Positions 1 to 7,862 of a stretch of 64,000 bases of DNA are shown here, one piece after another (positions within the stretch are counted from its first letter, which is position 1; each line of letters starts with the position of its first letter). The notes beneath the pieces are model-generated. The model saw nothing but the letters and a program-made list of their open reading frames with translations. It made no database searches and was not told the DNA's origin. This DNA is from WHSW01 sp963777775 (GTDB lineage Bacteria > Actinomycetota > Thermoleophilia > Solirubrobacterales > 70-9). Both the position numbers and the translations under genes were made by a program. Location of the stretch: assembly GCA_963777775.1 (NCBI GenBank), contig CAVZRL010000003.1, positions 1 through 64,000 on the forward strand. Reading direction: 5' to 3'.

Positions 1-146
1 CGGGCCGGACCCGGACGCTCGACTCGCACGCGAGCCGGCTGCGCCGCAAGCTCGACCCCGAGTCGGGACGCTACGTCGTCAACTGCTGGGGAGTTGGCTA
101 CCGGCTGATCGATGGGAGCGCGGAGGATGCTCGAGCCGATCTCTGA
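1..146 (+). CDS. OmpR/PhoB-type response regulator, C-terminal end only
   Basis: The frame starting at base 3 reads without a stop to TGA at 144-146. It gives the end of a winged-helix DNA-binding domain: recognition-helix residues (SHASRLRRKL), a loop (DPESGRYV) and the closing hairpin (WGVGYRLI). This pattern is diagnostic of OmpR/PhoB effector domains. The receiver domain lies outside the window. The downstream histidine kinase begins inside this reading frame, so the two are probably one operon and a cognate pair. The target genes are not visible, although the CpaB-like gene that follows hints at a pilus or surface role. Confidence 0.85.
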   Translation, partial: GRTRTLDSHASRLRRKLDPESGRYVVNCWGVGYRLIDGSAEDARADL

Positions 147-849
147 GCCGGCGACGCTGGCGCTGGCGCCGATCGCGGCGACAGTGGGGCTGCTCGGTCG
201 GGCGGCGCGCGCCGGCCGGCGCCGCGAGCGGGTCAACCGGGCGCTGCACGAGCTGCGGCGCCCGCTCGCCGCCCTGGCTCTGGCGATGCCGGCGGGCAGC
301 GCGCCTGCCACCGGCCACCTCGAGCGCGCGATCTCGGCGCTCGAGCAGCTCGACGCCGAGCTCAACGGGGGCCGGCGCGCCGGCGGGCCGTGCATTGTCG
401 AGCCGGAGCGGATCGCCGCCGACGCGGTCGCCCGCTGGCGCCCGCTGGCCGAGCGAGCCGGGCGGACGATCGAGCTTCGCTGGCGTGCCAACGGCTCGCG
501 GGTGCGTTGCGACCCGGCCGCCGTCGACCGGGCGCTCGACAACCTGATCGGCAACGCGCTCGAGCACGGCGCCGGCCCGATCTCGGTCGAGGGCGCCGTC
601 CGTGCCTCCCGCCTGCGGGTCTTCGTCGTCGACGGAGCGGGCTCTGGCCCACCGTCGGTGCCGGCACCACCGCGGGTCGGGCAGCGGCGGCTGCCCGGCT
701 CGTCGCGTCGCTGGGGCCGTGACCCGCGCCGTGGCCACGGCCTGCGCCTGGTAGCCGAGTTCGCGGCCGAGCACGGGGGCCGGTTCGCCGCCTGTCGTCA
801 CGGCAACGGCGCTTGCGCGGTGATCGAGCTGCCGCTCGCCGAGCGATGA
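112..849 (+). CDS. small sensor histidine kinase
   Basis: This 245-residue protein has the kinase core. The H-box is HELRRPL with the phospho-acceptor near His46. The N-box is DNLIGNALEHG near residues 143-153. A G1-like DGAGSG and a G2-like RGHGLRL precede the end. Only one hydrophobic stretch (about residues 13-30) lies before the H-box and there is no sensory domain, so it may be anchored by one helix and rely on a partner for input. An alternative ATG at 127 would shorten the overlap with the upstream regulator. Together with that regulator it should form a two-component system. The spacer between the G boxes is rich in Pro and Arg. Confidence 0.8.
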   Translation: MGARRMLEPISEPATLALAPIAATVGLLGRAARAGRRRERVNRALHELRRPLAALALAMPAGSAPATGHLERAISALEQLDAELNGGRRAGGPCIVEPERIAADAVARWRPLAERAGRTIELRWRANGSRVRCDPAAVDRALDNLIGNALEHGAGPISVEGAVRASRLRVFVVDGAGSGPPSVPAPPRVGQRRLPGSSRRWGRDPRRGHGLRLVAEFAAEHGGRFAACRHGNGACAVIELPLAER

Positions 850-853
850 GCGG

Positions 854-1525
854 GTGAGCCACCGCGCCCGGGCGGTGTCATTCGCCGCCGCGGCAGCGGT
901 CTGCGGCGGGCTCGCGGCGAGCGCGGCCGGCGGCCCGCCGGACGGGCTCAGCGCCCAGCTCGGCGAGTTGCGCTCGGTCGTGGTCGCGAAGCGCCCCCTG
1001 CCGCCGGGCCGGACACTGAACCGCCGCACGATTCGCCGGATGCTCGAGCTGCGCCGCGTTCCCGAGCGCTTCCTGCCTCCCGACGCGCTTTCCGACCCCG
1101 CCCAGGCCGTCGGCCGTTCGCCGGCGGCCGCGATCCCCGCCGGCGGCTACCTGGTCGGCTCCCAGCTCGCGGCGCCGAAAACCGAGCAGGACCCCGCGCC
1201 GCGTCTGGGGGCTGGACGGCGCCCGGTCGAGATCGCGGTCGAGGGCGCCGGGGCGCTTGCCGAGCAGGCGGGCGGCCGGCGGGTCGACGTGATCGTGACC
1301 AGCGAGCCCGGGCCCGGCGGGGGCGCGGGCCGCACCTACGTCGCGGTGCGCTCCGTCGGCCTGCTCGACCTTCGCCCGTCCGGCGGTGAGGCCGGCTCGG
1401 ACGACCTGCTCACCAACCCCGCCTCGGAGTCCTGGATCGCGACCCTGGCGCTGACCCGCCGCCAGGCGCTGCGCCTGATCCAGGCCGAGAGCTTCGCCCG
1501 CTCGGTGCGCCTGATCGGCGGCTAG
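854..1525 (+). CDS. cpaB: CpaB/RcpC-like SAF-domain protein (Tad pilus)
   Basis: The 223-residue product starts at a GTG four bases after the kinase stop. It has an N-terminal hydrophobic export segment (about residues 8-28). A SAF-like region follows, with VVVAKRPLPPGRTL near residues 42-55 and an IPAGGYL motif near 94-100. The C-terminal part resembles RcpC/CpaB (VDVIVTSEP, then LTRRQALRLIQAE). In Tad secretion systems such proteins sit in the periplasm or cell wall and support pilus assembly. The matching ATPase and TadB/TadC genes lie 12 kb away at 13.7-16.4 kb, which suggests the locus has been split. Family assignment rests on the SAF pattern and position. Confidence 0.65.
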   Translation: MSHRARAVSFAAAAAVCGGLAASAAGGPPDGLSAQLGELRSVVVAKRPLPPGRTLNRRTIRRMLELRRVPERFLPPDALSDPAQAVGRSPAAAIPAGGYLVGSQLAAPKTEQDPAPRLGAGRRPVEIAVEGAGALAEQAGGRRVDVIVTSEPGPGGGAGRTYVAVRSVGLLDLRPSGGEAGSDDLLTNPASESWIATLALTRRQALRLIQAESFARSVRLIGG

Positions 1526-1533
1526 CCTCGGAG

Positions 1534-1605
1534 GGCACCCCGGGACCGCCCGGGCAGGACGGGCAGGACGGTCAAGATGGGCAGGACGGTGCTCCTGGCG
1601 CGGGG
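1534..1605 (+). repeat. collagen-like Gly-X-Y repeat scrap (GQD x4)
   Basis: A nine-base unit close to gggcaggac is repeated four times in tandem (about 1552-1590). Read in frame from 1534 it gives eight Gly-X-Y triplets, including GPPGQDGQDGQDGQDGAPG, followed by 16 residues and TAA at 1651. There is no start codon or upstream domain in this frame, so it is not an intact gene. Bacterial collagen-like surface proteins carry such triplets. I read it as a leftover of one, or as a simple tandem repeat that happens to translate this way. Confidence 0.55.
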
Positions 1606-1641
1606 CTGGAGCCGGCCGTCTTCGCCTCCGCCGCTCTAACG

Positions 1642-1670
1642 TCGGGGGAGTAATCCCCCGAAACGGTTTT
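1642..1670 (+). terminator. intrinsic terminator, GTAA tetraloop
   Basis: Perfect 8-bp stem (tcggggga / tcccccga) closed by a GTAA loop of the GNRA type. A TTTT run follows at 1667-1670. It lies about 120 bases after the cpaB stop and would end that transcript. Confidence 0.65.
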
Positions 1671-1695
1671 CGAGCCTTCTGCCGATCACGTCCGG

Positions 1696-1715
1696 ATCCG
1701 CATGTTCATGCGGAT
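1696..1715. repeat. short perfect palindrome
   Basis: Nine-base arms (atccgcatg / catgcggat) around a two-base centre TT. It stands alone in the non-coding stretch between the cpaB terminator and the decayed gene at 1899-2307. It could be an operator or a remnant of a mobile-element end; nothing nearby decides. The rest of 1671-1898 shows no gene that I can support. Confidence 0.35.
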
Positions 1716-1898
1716 TCTCGGGCGCCGCAGCCGGCTGCGCGACACCGCGCGCGACAGCAAGGTCAGGTGCCCACCGCCGCCGGCACGGATCATCCGCTTA
1801 GCGCGGCCTTGAACCCGCTCTCCTCATAACACCGAGCCTGTTCGGCTGCGATCCGTTGCCCGGGCGTCGAGAATCGCTTGTGGCAGAACTGGCCGGAC

Positions 1899-2307
1899 CT
1901 ACGGACAGCCGTTTGCCCCTGAGGGGCCACACCGGAATACGATCCCCTCGAGAGAGGCCCAAACGCCTGGGCTCGCACCGACCGGGAGTGACCTGGAACT
2001 GCCCGTCGCTTTCGACGATTACGCGAGCCATAGCCGTATCTCCCGGCAGCCCGCTACCTGGTGCGTCACTCGGGGCAGCGAAGTAGGCTCTGCGCGGAGG
2101 CCGATAGCCTGCCGGCAACGTGAAGACCGTGTCCTGGGCTGAGCCGCACTTTCTGGCGTTGCCCCTCACGTAGACCATCCCGGACGGGTCACGGTAGTAG
2201 CTGACCTGATTCAGGCTGTCAGGCGCGTTGTCGTACCAGCCATCGGGAAGCAATCCGCAGCTTCCAGTGCTGTCAGACAGCCCCGCAGAGGCGTTACTTG
2301 AGACGGG
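1899..2307 (-). pseudogene. frameshifted C-terminal domain of a tail-fibre/collagen-type protein
   Basis: On the minus strand the frame is open from 2307 and gives a domain with WYDNAPDSLNQVSYYRDP, GMVYVRGNAR and TVFTLPAGYRPP. This pattern is seen at the C-termini of collagen-repeat and phage tail-fibre-like proteins in actinobacteria. The expected closing motif (W-x-S-L-x-G-I-x-F) is absent in that frame but appears after a one-base shift near 1965-1978 as VWASLEGIVFRCG, ending at TAG 1899-1901. Without the shift the frame runs on to 1798 as low-quality sequence. No N-terminal repeat region or plausible start precedes it (TTG at 2253 is the first possible one). I call it a broken remnant. 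Confidence 0.6.
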
Positions 2308-2866
2308 CTACGTGTAAGGGGTCGGCCGCAACGCCGGCGGCCTCGTCTGCTGGGGTGGGAAATCCGCTCGGAGTACGCCGGAACGCGGCGAGCAGGCGGC
2401 CGGTGACTGCGACCGCAACAGCGAAGACCGCTAAGAGCGCCACGAGGTCCATGGTCCCGTCGCTTCGGACCAGCGCGATCGCCGAGATCAGCCCAGCGAG
2501 GGTGACGAGGATGACGCAGACCCCGCGGTGAAAGCGCCCAGCCTCCGAGTGCGGCCACGGGTCGAGCGACTGAGCGATCTCGCGGCCGCGGTCGGAGTCG
2601 GTGCAGTCGGCCTTCGCCGGACAGGCGTTGCAGATCTGGGGGCGGGCGCGGTATCGGACCAGGCGCCGCCGGTAGTCGGTCTCGACCCGGTGCAAATGCT
2701 GGCCTTCCGGGCACTCCCAGAGATCGAGGTCCGCCCGGAAGGTGAACCCGGACGTGCGGTAGCGGGTGGTGCGGCGGTGCGAGTGGCGGGCGAGCACATC
2801 GAGCCCGATCGCAGCGGCGAGAAGGAACGCCGCGTAGCCCACTGCGAGCAAGGCCTCAGTGCTCAT
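2294..2866 (-). CDS. membrane protein with transposase-like zinc ribbon, coupled to nitric oxide reductase
   Basis: The 190-residue product starts at an ATG that overlaps the reductase stop by four bases (ATGA), so the two are co-translated. Hydrophobic segments lie near residues 5-27, 115-133 and 138-160. Between the first two is a soluble segment with WECPEGQHLHR, then CNACPAKADCT. This Cys-x2-Cys-x5-Cys pattern with a preceding Cys and His resembles the zinc-binding end of IS1182/IS5-type transposases, here inside a membrane protein. I do not recognise a named family. Context suggests a role with the reductase (metal or haem handling, assembly or regulation), but that is inference only. 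Confidence 0.7.
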   Translation of the reverse strand: MSTEALLAVGYAAFLLAAAIGLDVLARHSHRRTTRYRTSGFTFRADLDLWECPEGQHLHRVETDYRRRLVRYRARPQICNACPAKADCTDSDRGREIAQSLDPWPHSEAGRFHRGVCVILVTLAGLISAIALVRSDGTMDLVALLAVFAVAVAVTGRLLAAFRRTPSGFPTPADEAAGVAADPLHVARLK

Positions 2867-5199
2867 CGTTCCCTTGGGTCGACCTGCATCGATGAGACCG
2901 CCGCCGACGTTTCGGGGGCAGGGGCGACGATCTCGGTGAACAGGATCTCGTCGGGCTCCTCGGTCGTCGTCCGCTTGACTCGGTGGCGGACGCCGATATA
3001 GCAGATGTAAAGCAGCGGCACCACGCCGCCCCCGATGAAGACGATGTCACCGGGAAGCCGAATCCACTCGATCAGCGCGTTGGTGTCGTTGGTGAGGAAC
3101 TCAAGCGAGCGGGCCTGGAAGTAGCCGGAGTTCACGGACTCATAGAGCTGGATCAGCCCGAGCGGAAAGAGGGTCGCGAAGGTCATCCAGGCGAGGCCGA
3201 TGTTGAGCGACCAGAAGCTCCATTTCGCGGCCCGCTCCGGCCATCGGTCGTCGGGGATCAGGTAGCGCAGGCAGAACAGCGCCAGCCCGACCGCCAGCAT
3301 CCCGTAGACCCCCATCATCGCGGCGTGCGCGTGGTTGGCGGTCAGCGCGGTGCCGATCTCGTAGTAGGAGACGATCGGCAGGTTGACCAGGAAGCCGAAG
3401 ATCCCGGCGCCGAGGAAGTTCCAGAAGCCGACTGCGACCAGGAACATCACCGCCCAGCGATGCGGGAACGGGGTCGCAGACTGCGATTCCTGGCGCGCCC
3501 CGAGCTGGAGGAAGCTCCAGGCCTCGACCGTGAGGAAGGTGAGCGGGATCACCTCGGCGGCGGAGAAGACCGCTCCCAGCGCCATGTGCTCGGCCGGCTC
3601 GCCGGAAAAGTAGAGGTGATGCATGGTGCCGATCACCCCCCCGACCGAGTAGAGGAGGATGTCGAGGAAGACGACCGTGAGTGCAACCCGCTCGCGCACG
3701 ACGCCGAGAAGGACGAATACGTAGGCGACCATCACCGTCGTGAACAGCTCGAGGAAGTCCTCCACCCACAGGTGCACAACCCAGAAGCGCCAGAAGTCGG
3801 TAACCGTGAAGCTGTCGCCCGAGCGGGCGATCAGGCCGACCGCATAGAAGGCCGGGATCGCAAGCGCGGCGAAGAAGAAGAGCCAAGGCAGGTTGCCCTT
3901 GTGCTCGCGCTGGAGACGACCCCGCAAGCCGCGGAAGATCAGCGCCGCCCAGAAGAACAGCCCGACCACCAGCAGCACCTGCCAGAAACGGCCGAGGTCG
4001 AGGTACTCGAACCCCTGGATGCCGAAGATCGATCCGTCCTCGCCGAACCAGCCGTGGACGCCGCCGAACTCGCCGATTAGGCTGCCGAAGACGACGATCG
4101 CGAGAGCGGCGAGCAACCCGTAGGCGAGCCAGTGCTGGCGCCGCGGTTCGCGCCCGGCGATCATCGGCGCGAGGAAGATCCCGGCCGCCAGGAACGAGGT
4201 CGAGACAAAGAAGATCGCGAGCTGGACATGGAAGGTGCGGCCGAGGTTGAACGGGAGGATCTGTGCCAGGTCGATGCCGAAGAAGTCGCCGAGTTCGGCG
4301 CGATAGTGCTGTGAGGCGGCGCCGACCATCGTCTGGATCAGGAACAGTGCTGCCATCACGAAGAAGAACCAGGCACAGGCGCGCTGGGCGGGCGTCAGCG
4401 CCACGTCTCCGGGCTTGCGGAAGGAGAGGGCGGCTTGCTCGCGTCCATGCCAGCCGAGGAAATTCCAGCGCCCGAAGGCTGCGAACAGGAGCCCGATTCC
4501 ACCGAGGAGCGCGATCAGCGAAACGACGCTCCAGAGCAGGACGTTGGCCGTCGGGCCATTGTCGACCAGCTTTTCCGGCGGCCAGTTGTTGGTGTAGGAG
4601 TAGTTGTGCCCTGGCCGGCGTGCGGATGCAGCCCAAGCCGACCAGCTGAAGAAGGCGGTCAGCTCGTGGATCTGCTCGGGGTTCTCGATCGCATCCGGCC
4701 GCAGCCCTTGCTCCGTGGTCGGATCGGAGAAGTAGTCGCCGTAGTGAGCTTCGAGTTCGGAGAACGCCAGGGCCTGCGGCCTGGTGTACTCGAGCGTGTC
4801 CGCCTGGGAGTCGTAGCGGTTCGCCTGGAAGTCAGCGATCGTCTGCTCACGCGCTCGGTCGGAGCCCGCGCCGCCGTACTTGCTCTCGACCGAGAGCGCC
4901 GCCCGATGAAGGTAGTCGGCAGTGAAGTCCGGGCCGAGGTAGGCGCCGTGCCCGAAGATCGACCCGTACTCCATCAGCCCGTTGTTGAGGAAAACCCGCT
5001 GCCCGTTGCTGATGTCGTCGCCGGTGAAGATCGTCTGTCCGGCCGGGTCGACAACTCGATCGGGGATCGGCGGGTCGGCGGTGTAGGTGCGATACGCCAA
5101 CAAGCCGAGGACGAAGAACCCGAGCAGGAAGACGACGATGGAGGCCTGGACCCAGACCTTGGAGATCAGAAGTTCGCGCCGCTCGCGCTCCTCCGGCAT
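2863..5199 (-). CDS. norB: quinol-dependent nitric oxide reductase, single-subunit
   Basis: This 778-residue integral membrane enzyme reduces two NO to N2O using quinol. It has an N-terminal helix (about residues 14-36). A periplasmic cytochrome-c-like fusion domain follows with the qNOR motif GLMEYGSIFGHGAYLGPDFT (about 74-93), but no CxxCH haem c motif, as expected for the quinol type. The rest is a heme-copper-oxidase-like bundle with conserved His clusters RTFHVQLAIFF (about 320), HLWVEDF (about 475), MHHLYFSG (about 526) and NHAHAAMM (about 620). Length fits qNorB (about 750-780). A TAGGAT box lies 10 bases before the ATG. It would detoxify NO or support partial denitrification, and the DevR/S-like pair nearby may be related. 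Confidence 0.93.
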   Translation of the reverse strand: MPEERERRELLISKVWVQASIVVFLLGFFVLGLLAYRTYTADPPIPDRVVDPAGQTIFTGDDISNGQRVFLNNGLMEYGSIFGHGAYLGPDFTADYLHRAALSVESKYGGAGSDRAREQTIADFQANRYDSQADTLEYTRPQALAFSELEAHYGDYFSDPTTEQGLRPDAIENPEQIHELTAFFSWSAWAASARRPGHNYSYTNNWPPEKLVDNGPTANVLLWSVVSLIALLGGIGLLFAAFGRWNFLGWHGREQAALSFRKPGDVALTPAQRACAWFFFVMAALFLIQTMVGAASQHYRAELGDFFGIDLAQILPFNLGRTFHVQLAIFFVSTSFLAAGIFLAPMIAGREPRRQHWLAYGLLAALAIVVFGSLIGEFGGVHGWFGEDGSIFGIQGFEYLDLGRFWQVLLVVGLFFWAALIFRGLRGRLQREHKGNLPWLFFFAALAIPAFYAVGLIARSGDSFTVTDFWRFWVVHLWVEDFLELFTTVMVAYVFVLLGVVRERVALTVVFLDILLYSVGGVIGTMHHLYFSGEPAEHMALGAVFSAAEVIPLTFLTVEAWSFLQLGARQESQSATPFPHRWAVMFLVAVGFWNFLGAGIFGFLVNLPIVSYYEIGTALTANHAHAAMMGVYGMLAVGLALFCLRYLIPDDRWPERAAKWSFWSLNIGLAWMTFATLFPLGLIQLYESVNSGYFQARSLEFLTNDTNALIEWIRLPGDIVFIGGGVVPLLYICYIGVRHRVKRTTTEEPDEILFTEIVAPAPETSAAVSSMQVDPRER

Positions 5200-5263
5200 C
5201 CGAATCGCGATCCTAATAGTCCCGGCGAGATGGCGTTGTGGGATTCCCCACTGCCGTGCGCTA

Positions 5264-5324
5264 GGTCTCGAAAACCGTTAGTCGTCGATTAGGCGGCTCG
5301 AGGGTTCGAATCCCTCCCCCTCCG
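5264..5324 (+). pseudogene. 3' fragment of tRNA-Ser(CGA), likely attachment-site remnant
   Basis: Starting inside the anticodon arm the sequence matches a serine tRNA. The loop is ctcgaaa with anticodon CGA. A 7-bp variable-arm stem (agtcgtc / ggcggct, two wobbles) follows. The T-arm gaggg-ttcgaat-ccctc spans 5300-5316. The 3' acceptor strand cccctcc plus discriminator G is at 5317-5324. The 5' acceptor strand (expected ggagggg) and D-arm are missing, and the outer anticodon stem does not pair, so it cannot fold as a tRNA. Elements that integrate into tRNA genes leave exactly such 3' portions. Confidence 0.75.
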
Positions 5325-5497
5325 CTGATAGAGCCGAATCCCGCTTGGGAAAGGCACATGGCCGCCGCTGATCCGCACTCGATAGGACCGCTCGCGTATT
5401 CGGCCTGAGGGCGTTCGGGACCGCTGGGGACTGGCGCTTGCTGGCGCATCCGTGGCGCGTGGAGGCGAGGGGTAAGGCGGGAATGGCGCGGTGCGCG

Positions 5498-5626
5498 AGC
5501 AAATACAAACTCGACCTCGGGGGCGAGAACCGTGGCCCGGATCGCTCGCGGAGCCAGCTCGCGCAGCGCCAGCACCGCCTCGAGCGCCGCGATCCCGCCG
5601 CCGACGATCACGAGGTGCAGATCCAC
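5498..5626 (-). pseudogene. truncated N-terminus of FAD/NAD oxidoreductase
   Basis: From a GTG at 5626 the minus strand encodes about 43 residues with a dinucleotide-binding fingerprint (LVIVGGGIAALE) and the following strand (TVLAPEVEF). These align with the start of the intact oxidoreductase at 7859-9100 (VILGGGIAGLE ... LVSPAPEF). Beyond residue 43 the similarity stops. The frame then continues through unrelated sequence and the tRNA fragment to 5261. It is a gene start cut off by a rearrangement. The rest of 5200-5734 (tRNA fragment aside) shows no gene that I can support. Confidence 0.65.
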
Positions 5627-5734
5627 GCGTCAAGCATCGATCGCCGGCGCGCTTCCCGCATCCGTGGCCCGTACGGAACGGCTTCGGTACACAGCCCCGA
5701 CCTCCCGGCGGGGCCCGGTGTCAGACTGAAGGCG

Positions 5735-6451
5735 ATGGCGGGGAGCCCGAGGCGGACCCAGATCCTGGCGATCGCCGCGTTCGCGGCGGTCGTGCTCGTG
5801 GTCCTGATCGTGGTCAACGTGAGTGGCAGCGACGACGGCTCCGGGGAGGGGCAGGCAGTAGAGGCGAGTGCCGCCGAGGCAGCCGCCCTGTTCGAGGGGA
5901 TCCCGCAGTCGGGCACCGTGCTCGGCGATCGCGACGCGCGGGCCACGCTGACCGAATTCGCCGACCTGCAATGCCCGTTCTGCGCCGATTTCGCGACCGG
6001 AGCGCTGCCGGTGGTGGTCGAGGAATTCGTCCGTCCGGGCGAGCTGGCGCTCGACTTCCAGGCGCTCACCTTCATCGGCCCGGACTCCGAGGAGGCGGCG
6101 AGGATGGCCGAGGCGGCCGGGCTCCAGGACCAGCTTTGGCAGTTCGTCGACGTCTTCTACGCCAACCAGGGGACTGAGAACTCGGGCTTCGTCGATGACG
6201 ACTTCCTGACCGAGATCGGATCGGCGCTCCCGGGGCTCGACGTCGAAGCGGCGCTCGACGACCGCGACTCGCCCCAGGTCGACGCGGCGCTGGCGGCCGC
6301 GCGCAGCCTCGCCGACCAGTTCGGGGTCGATTCGACGCCGTCGTTCGTGCTCACCCCGAAGCGCCAGGAGCCGCGCCTGCTCGAGGTCGCGAGCCTCGAG
6401 CCGGAGGAGTTCACGGCGGCGCTCGAGGCCGTGCTCGGCAACGGGCAGTGA
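5735..6451 (+). CDS. DsbA-like thiol-disulfide oxidoreductase, membrane-anchored
   Basis: The 238-residue protein has an N-terminal anchor (about residues 8-28, ILAIAAFAAVVLVVLIVVNV). A thioredoxin/DsbA fold follows, with the active site CPFC in DLQCPFCADF (about residues 77-86) and the cis-Pro loop VDSTPSFVL near 205-213. It should oxidise cysteines in exported proteins. The ATG at 5735 is preferred over longer in-frame starts because the anchor follows directly, and a CAGACT -10-like box ends seven bases upstream. The stop overlaps the start of the VKOR gene, which would re-oxidise it. The two form a complete disulfide-forming pair. Confidence 0.88.
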   Translation: MAGSPRRTQILAIAAFAAVVLVVLIVVNVSGSDDGSGEGQAVEASAAEAAALFEGIPQSGTVLGDRDARATLTEFADLQCPFCADFATGALPVVVEEFVRPGELALDFQALTFIGPDSEEAARMAEAAGLQDQLWQFVDVFYANQGTENSGFVDDDFLTEIGSALPGLDVEAALDDRDSPQVDAALAAARSLADQFGVDSTPSFVLTPKRQEPRLLEVASLEPEEFTAALEAVLGNGQ

Positions 6452-6876
6452 CAACGACGGGTAGCGCCCGGCTTCGCGCGGCGACGGTCCTCGTGGCGTT
6501 GCTCGGCGCCGGGGTCGCCGGCTATCTGACCTACGTCCACTACGCGGAGCTTGAGCCGTTCTGCGTCGGTGGAGGCGGCGGTTGCGAGCGCGTGCAGAGC
6601 TCCGATCAGTCCGAGCTCCTCGGGGTGCCGGTGGCCGTGGTCGGGCTCGCCAACTACCTGATCGTCGCCTCCTGCTTGCTGCTCGCCGTTCGCCGCCTGT
6701 ACCCTCTCGCCGCCGGGCTCGCGCTTGCCGGCTTCGGCTTCAGCCTCTACCTGACCTACGTCGAGCTGTTCGTGATCGACGCGATCTGCCAGTGGTGCCT
6801 GGCGAATGCGGTGATCGCTACCGCGCTTGCCGCGCTCACGGTCGCCCTCGTCGCCGCCGAACCGGTCGAGCGCTAG
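6448..6876 (+). CDS. VKOR family disulfide-bond oxidoreductase
   Basis: This 142-residue four-helix membrane protein starts at a GTG overlapping the DsbA stop (GTGA). The loop cysteine pair is FCVGGGGGC (about residues 39-47). The quinone-side active site is CQWC (about 115-118). The layout matches bacterial VKOR, which passes electrons from DsbA to quinone and replaces DsbB in actinobacteria. Overlap with and function of the preceding DsbA-like protein make the pairing secure. Confidence 0.92.
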   Translation: MTTTGSARLRAATVLVALLGAGVAGYLTYVHYAELEPFCVGGGGGCERVQSSDQSELLGVPVAVVGLANYLIVASCLLLAVRRLYPLAAGLALAGFGFSLYLTYVELFVIDAICQWCLANAVIATALAALTVALVAAEPVER

Positions 6877-7862
6877 CCGACGATCGCCGTCGCGGCGGCG
6901 AAGTAGGCGACGATCGAGAGCAGATCCTGGACCACCGTCGCCAGCGGTCCGGACCCGAAGGCGGGGTCGCGCCCGAGCCGCTGCAGGATCGCCGGCAACG
7001 CCATCGCCGCCACGGTGGCGATCGAGCAGCTCGCGAACAGCGCCACGCCGACCGCGAGCGCGACCTCGGCGTCGCCAAAGGCGATCAGCGCGAAGGGGAC
7101 GAAGGCGCCGCCGACGAGCGCCCCGAGAATCGCCCCGGTGATCAGCTCGCGTCTGAGCACGCTTCGGACCGTGACCCCGGCCGAGAGACCGCGGATCAGC
7201 ACCGCCTCGGTCTGGGTGCCGACCGCGTCAGCCATGTAGACGACCGCGGGGAGGAAGAAGGCGAGCAGCACGTTCGCCTCGAGCTGGTGCTCGAACGCGC
7301 CCACGATCGCGACCGAGAGCATCGCCCCCGCGAGGCCGACCAGCAGCCAGGGCAGGCGGTGCCAGAGCCGTCTCGCAACCCGCTCCTCGGCGGCCCGCCG
7401 GGCACGCCTGTTGCCCCGCCGATAGCCCCCGATCCGGGCCAGGTCCTCATCGTGCTCGGCGTGCAGCACGGCGATCATCTGCGCTGGCGGGATCAGTCCG
7501 GCGAAGCGGCCTCCGGCCTCGACCACGGCGATGCTCGCGTCGGTCCCGTCGTCCAAACGGCCGGCGACGACCGCCTGGTCGGTGCCCGGGCCGACCGCAA
7601 GCGGCTCGGGGTCCATCACCGAGCCCATGCTCGCGTCCCCGTCCGCGGCAAGCAGCTCCTCGATCGGGACCAGCCCGGCCAGCGACTCACCCTCGAGCAC
7701 CGCGACGTCCTCGGCGCACTCGAAGCGCTGTCCGGCCAGGCGCGTCCGCACGGCGCCGACGCGCTCGTCCGGGCGCGCAGTCGGGACCCGGTCGGTGGCG
7801 TGCTCGGCGGCGATGCCGAGGAAGCGATCCGCCTTTGCGGAGCGCCCGCCGACCGCGGTCAA
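6873..7862 (-). CDS. MgtE-like divalent cation transporter with CBS region
   Basis: The 329-residue product reads tail-to-tail into the VKOR gene with a 4-base overlap. The N-terminal half carries tandem CBS-like motifs (LEGESLAGLVPIEELL, then MDPEPLAVGPGTD and FAGLIPPAQM). The C-terminal half has five hydrophobic segments with the MgtE signature region MADAVGTQTEAVLIRGL near residues 193-209. The N-terminal MgtE regulatory domain is absent, so this is a short form. The start is taken as TTG 7862, overlapping the upstream stop (TTGA); longer reading would overlap that gene by about 180 bases. Mg2+ is the likely substrate. Confidence 0.8.
   Translation of the reverse strand: MTAVGGRSAKADRFLGIAAEHATDRVPTARPDERVGAVRTRLAGQRFECAEDVAVLEGESLAGLVPIEELLAADGDASMGSVMDPEPLAVGPGTDQAVVAGRLDDGTDASIAVVEAGGRFAGLIPPAQMIAVLHAEHDEDLARIGGYRRGNRRARRAAEERVARRLWHRLPWLLVGLAGAMLSVAIVGAFEHQLEANVLLAFFLPAVVYMADAVGTQTEAVLIRGLSAGVTVRSVLRRELITGAILGALVGGAFVPFALIAFGDAEVALAVGVALFASCSIATVAAMALPAILQRLGRDPAFGSGPLATVVQDLLSIVAYFAAATAIVG

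Noticed and set aside
1551..1590. Four 9-base repeats as a CRISPR or VNTR array
   Set aside because: There are no spacers and the units are too short; the Gly-X-Y translation explains the periodicity better.
5255..5324. Complete tRNA-Ser gene
   Set aside because: The 5' acceptor strand and D-arm are absent, and the outer anticodon stem does not pair.
5261..5497. Coding continuation of the truncated oxidoreductase through the tRNA fragment
   Set aside because: The sequence has no oxidoreductase pattern there, and its end (GGGGIRTLE) is a known artefact of translating the T-arm region of tRNAs on the opposite strand.
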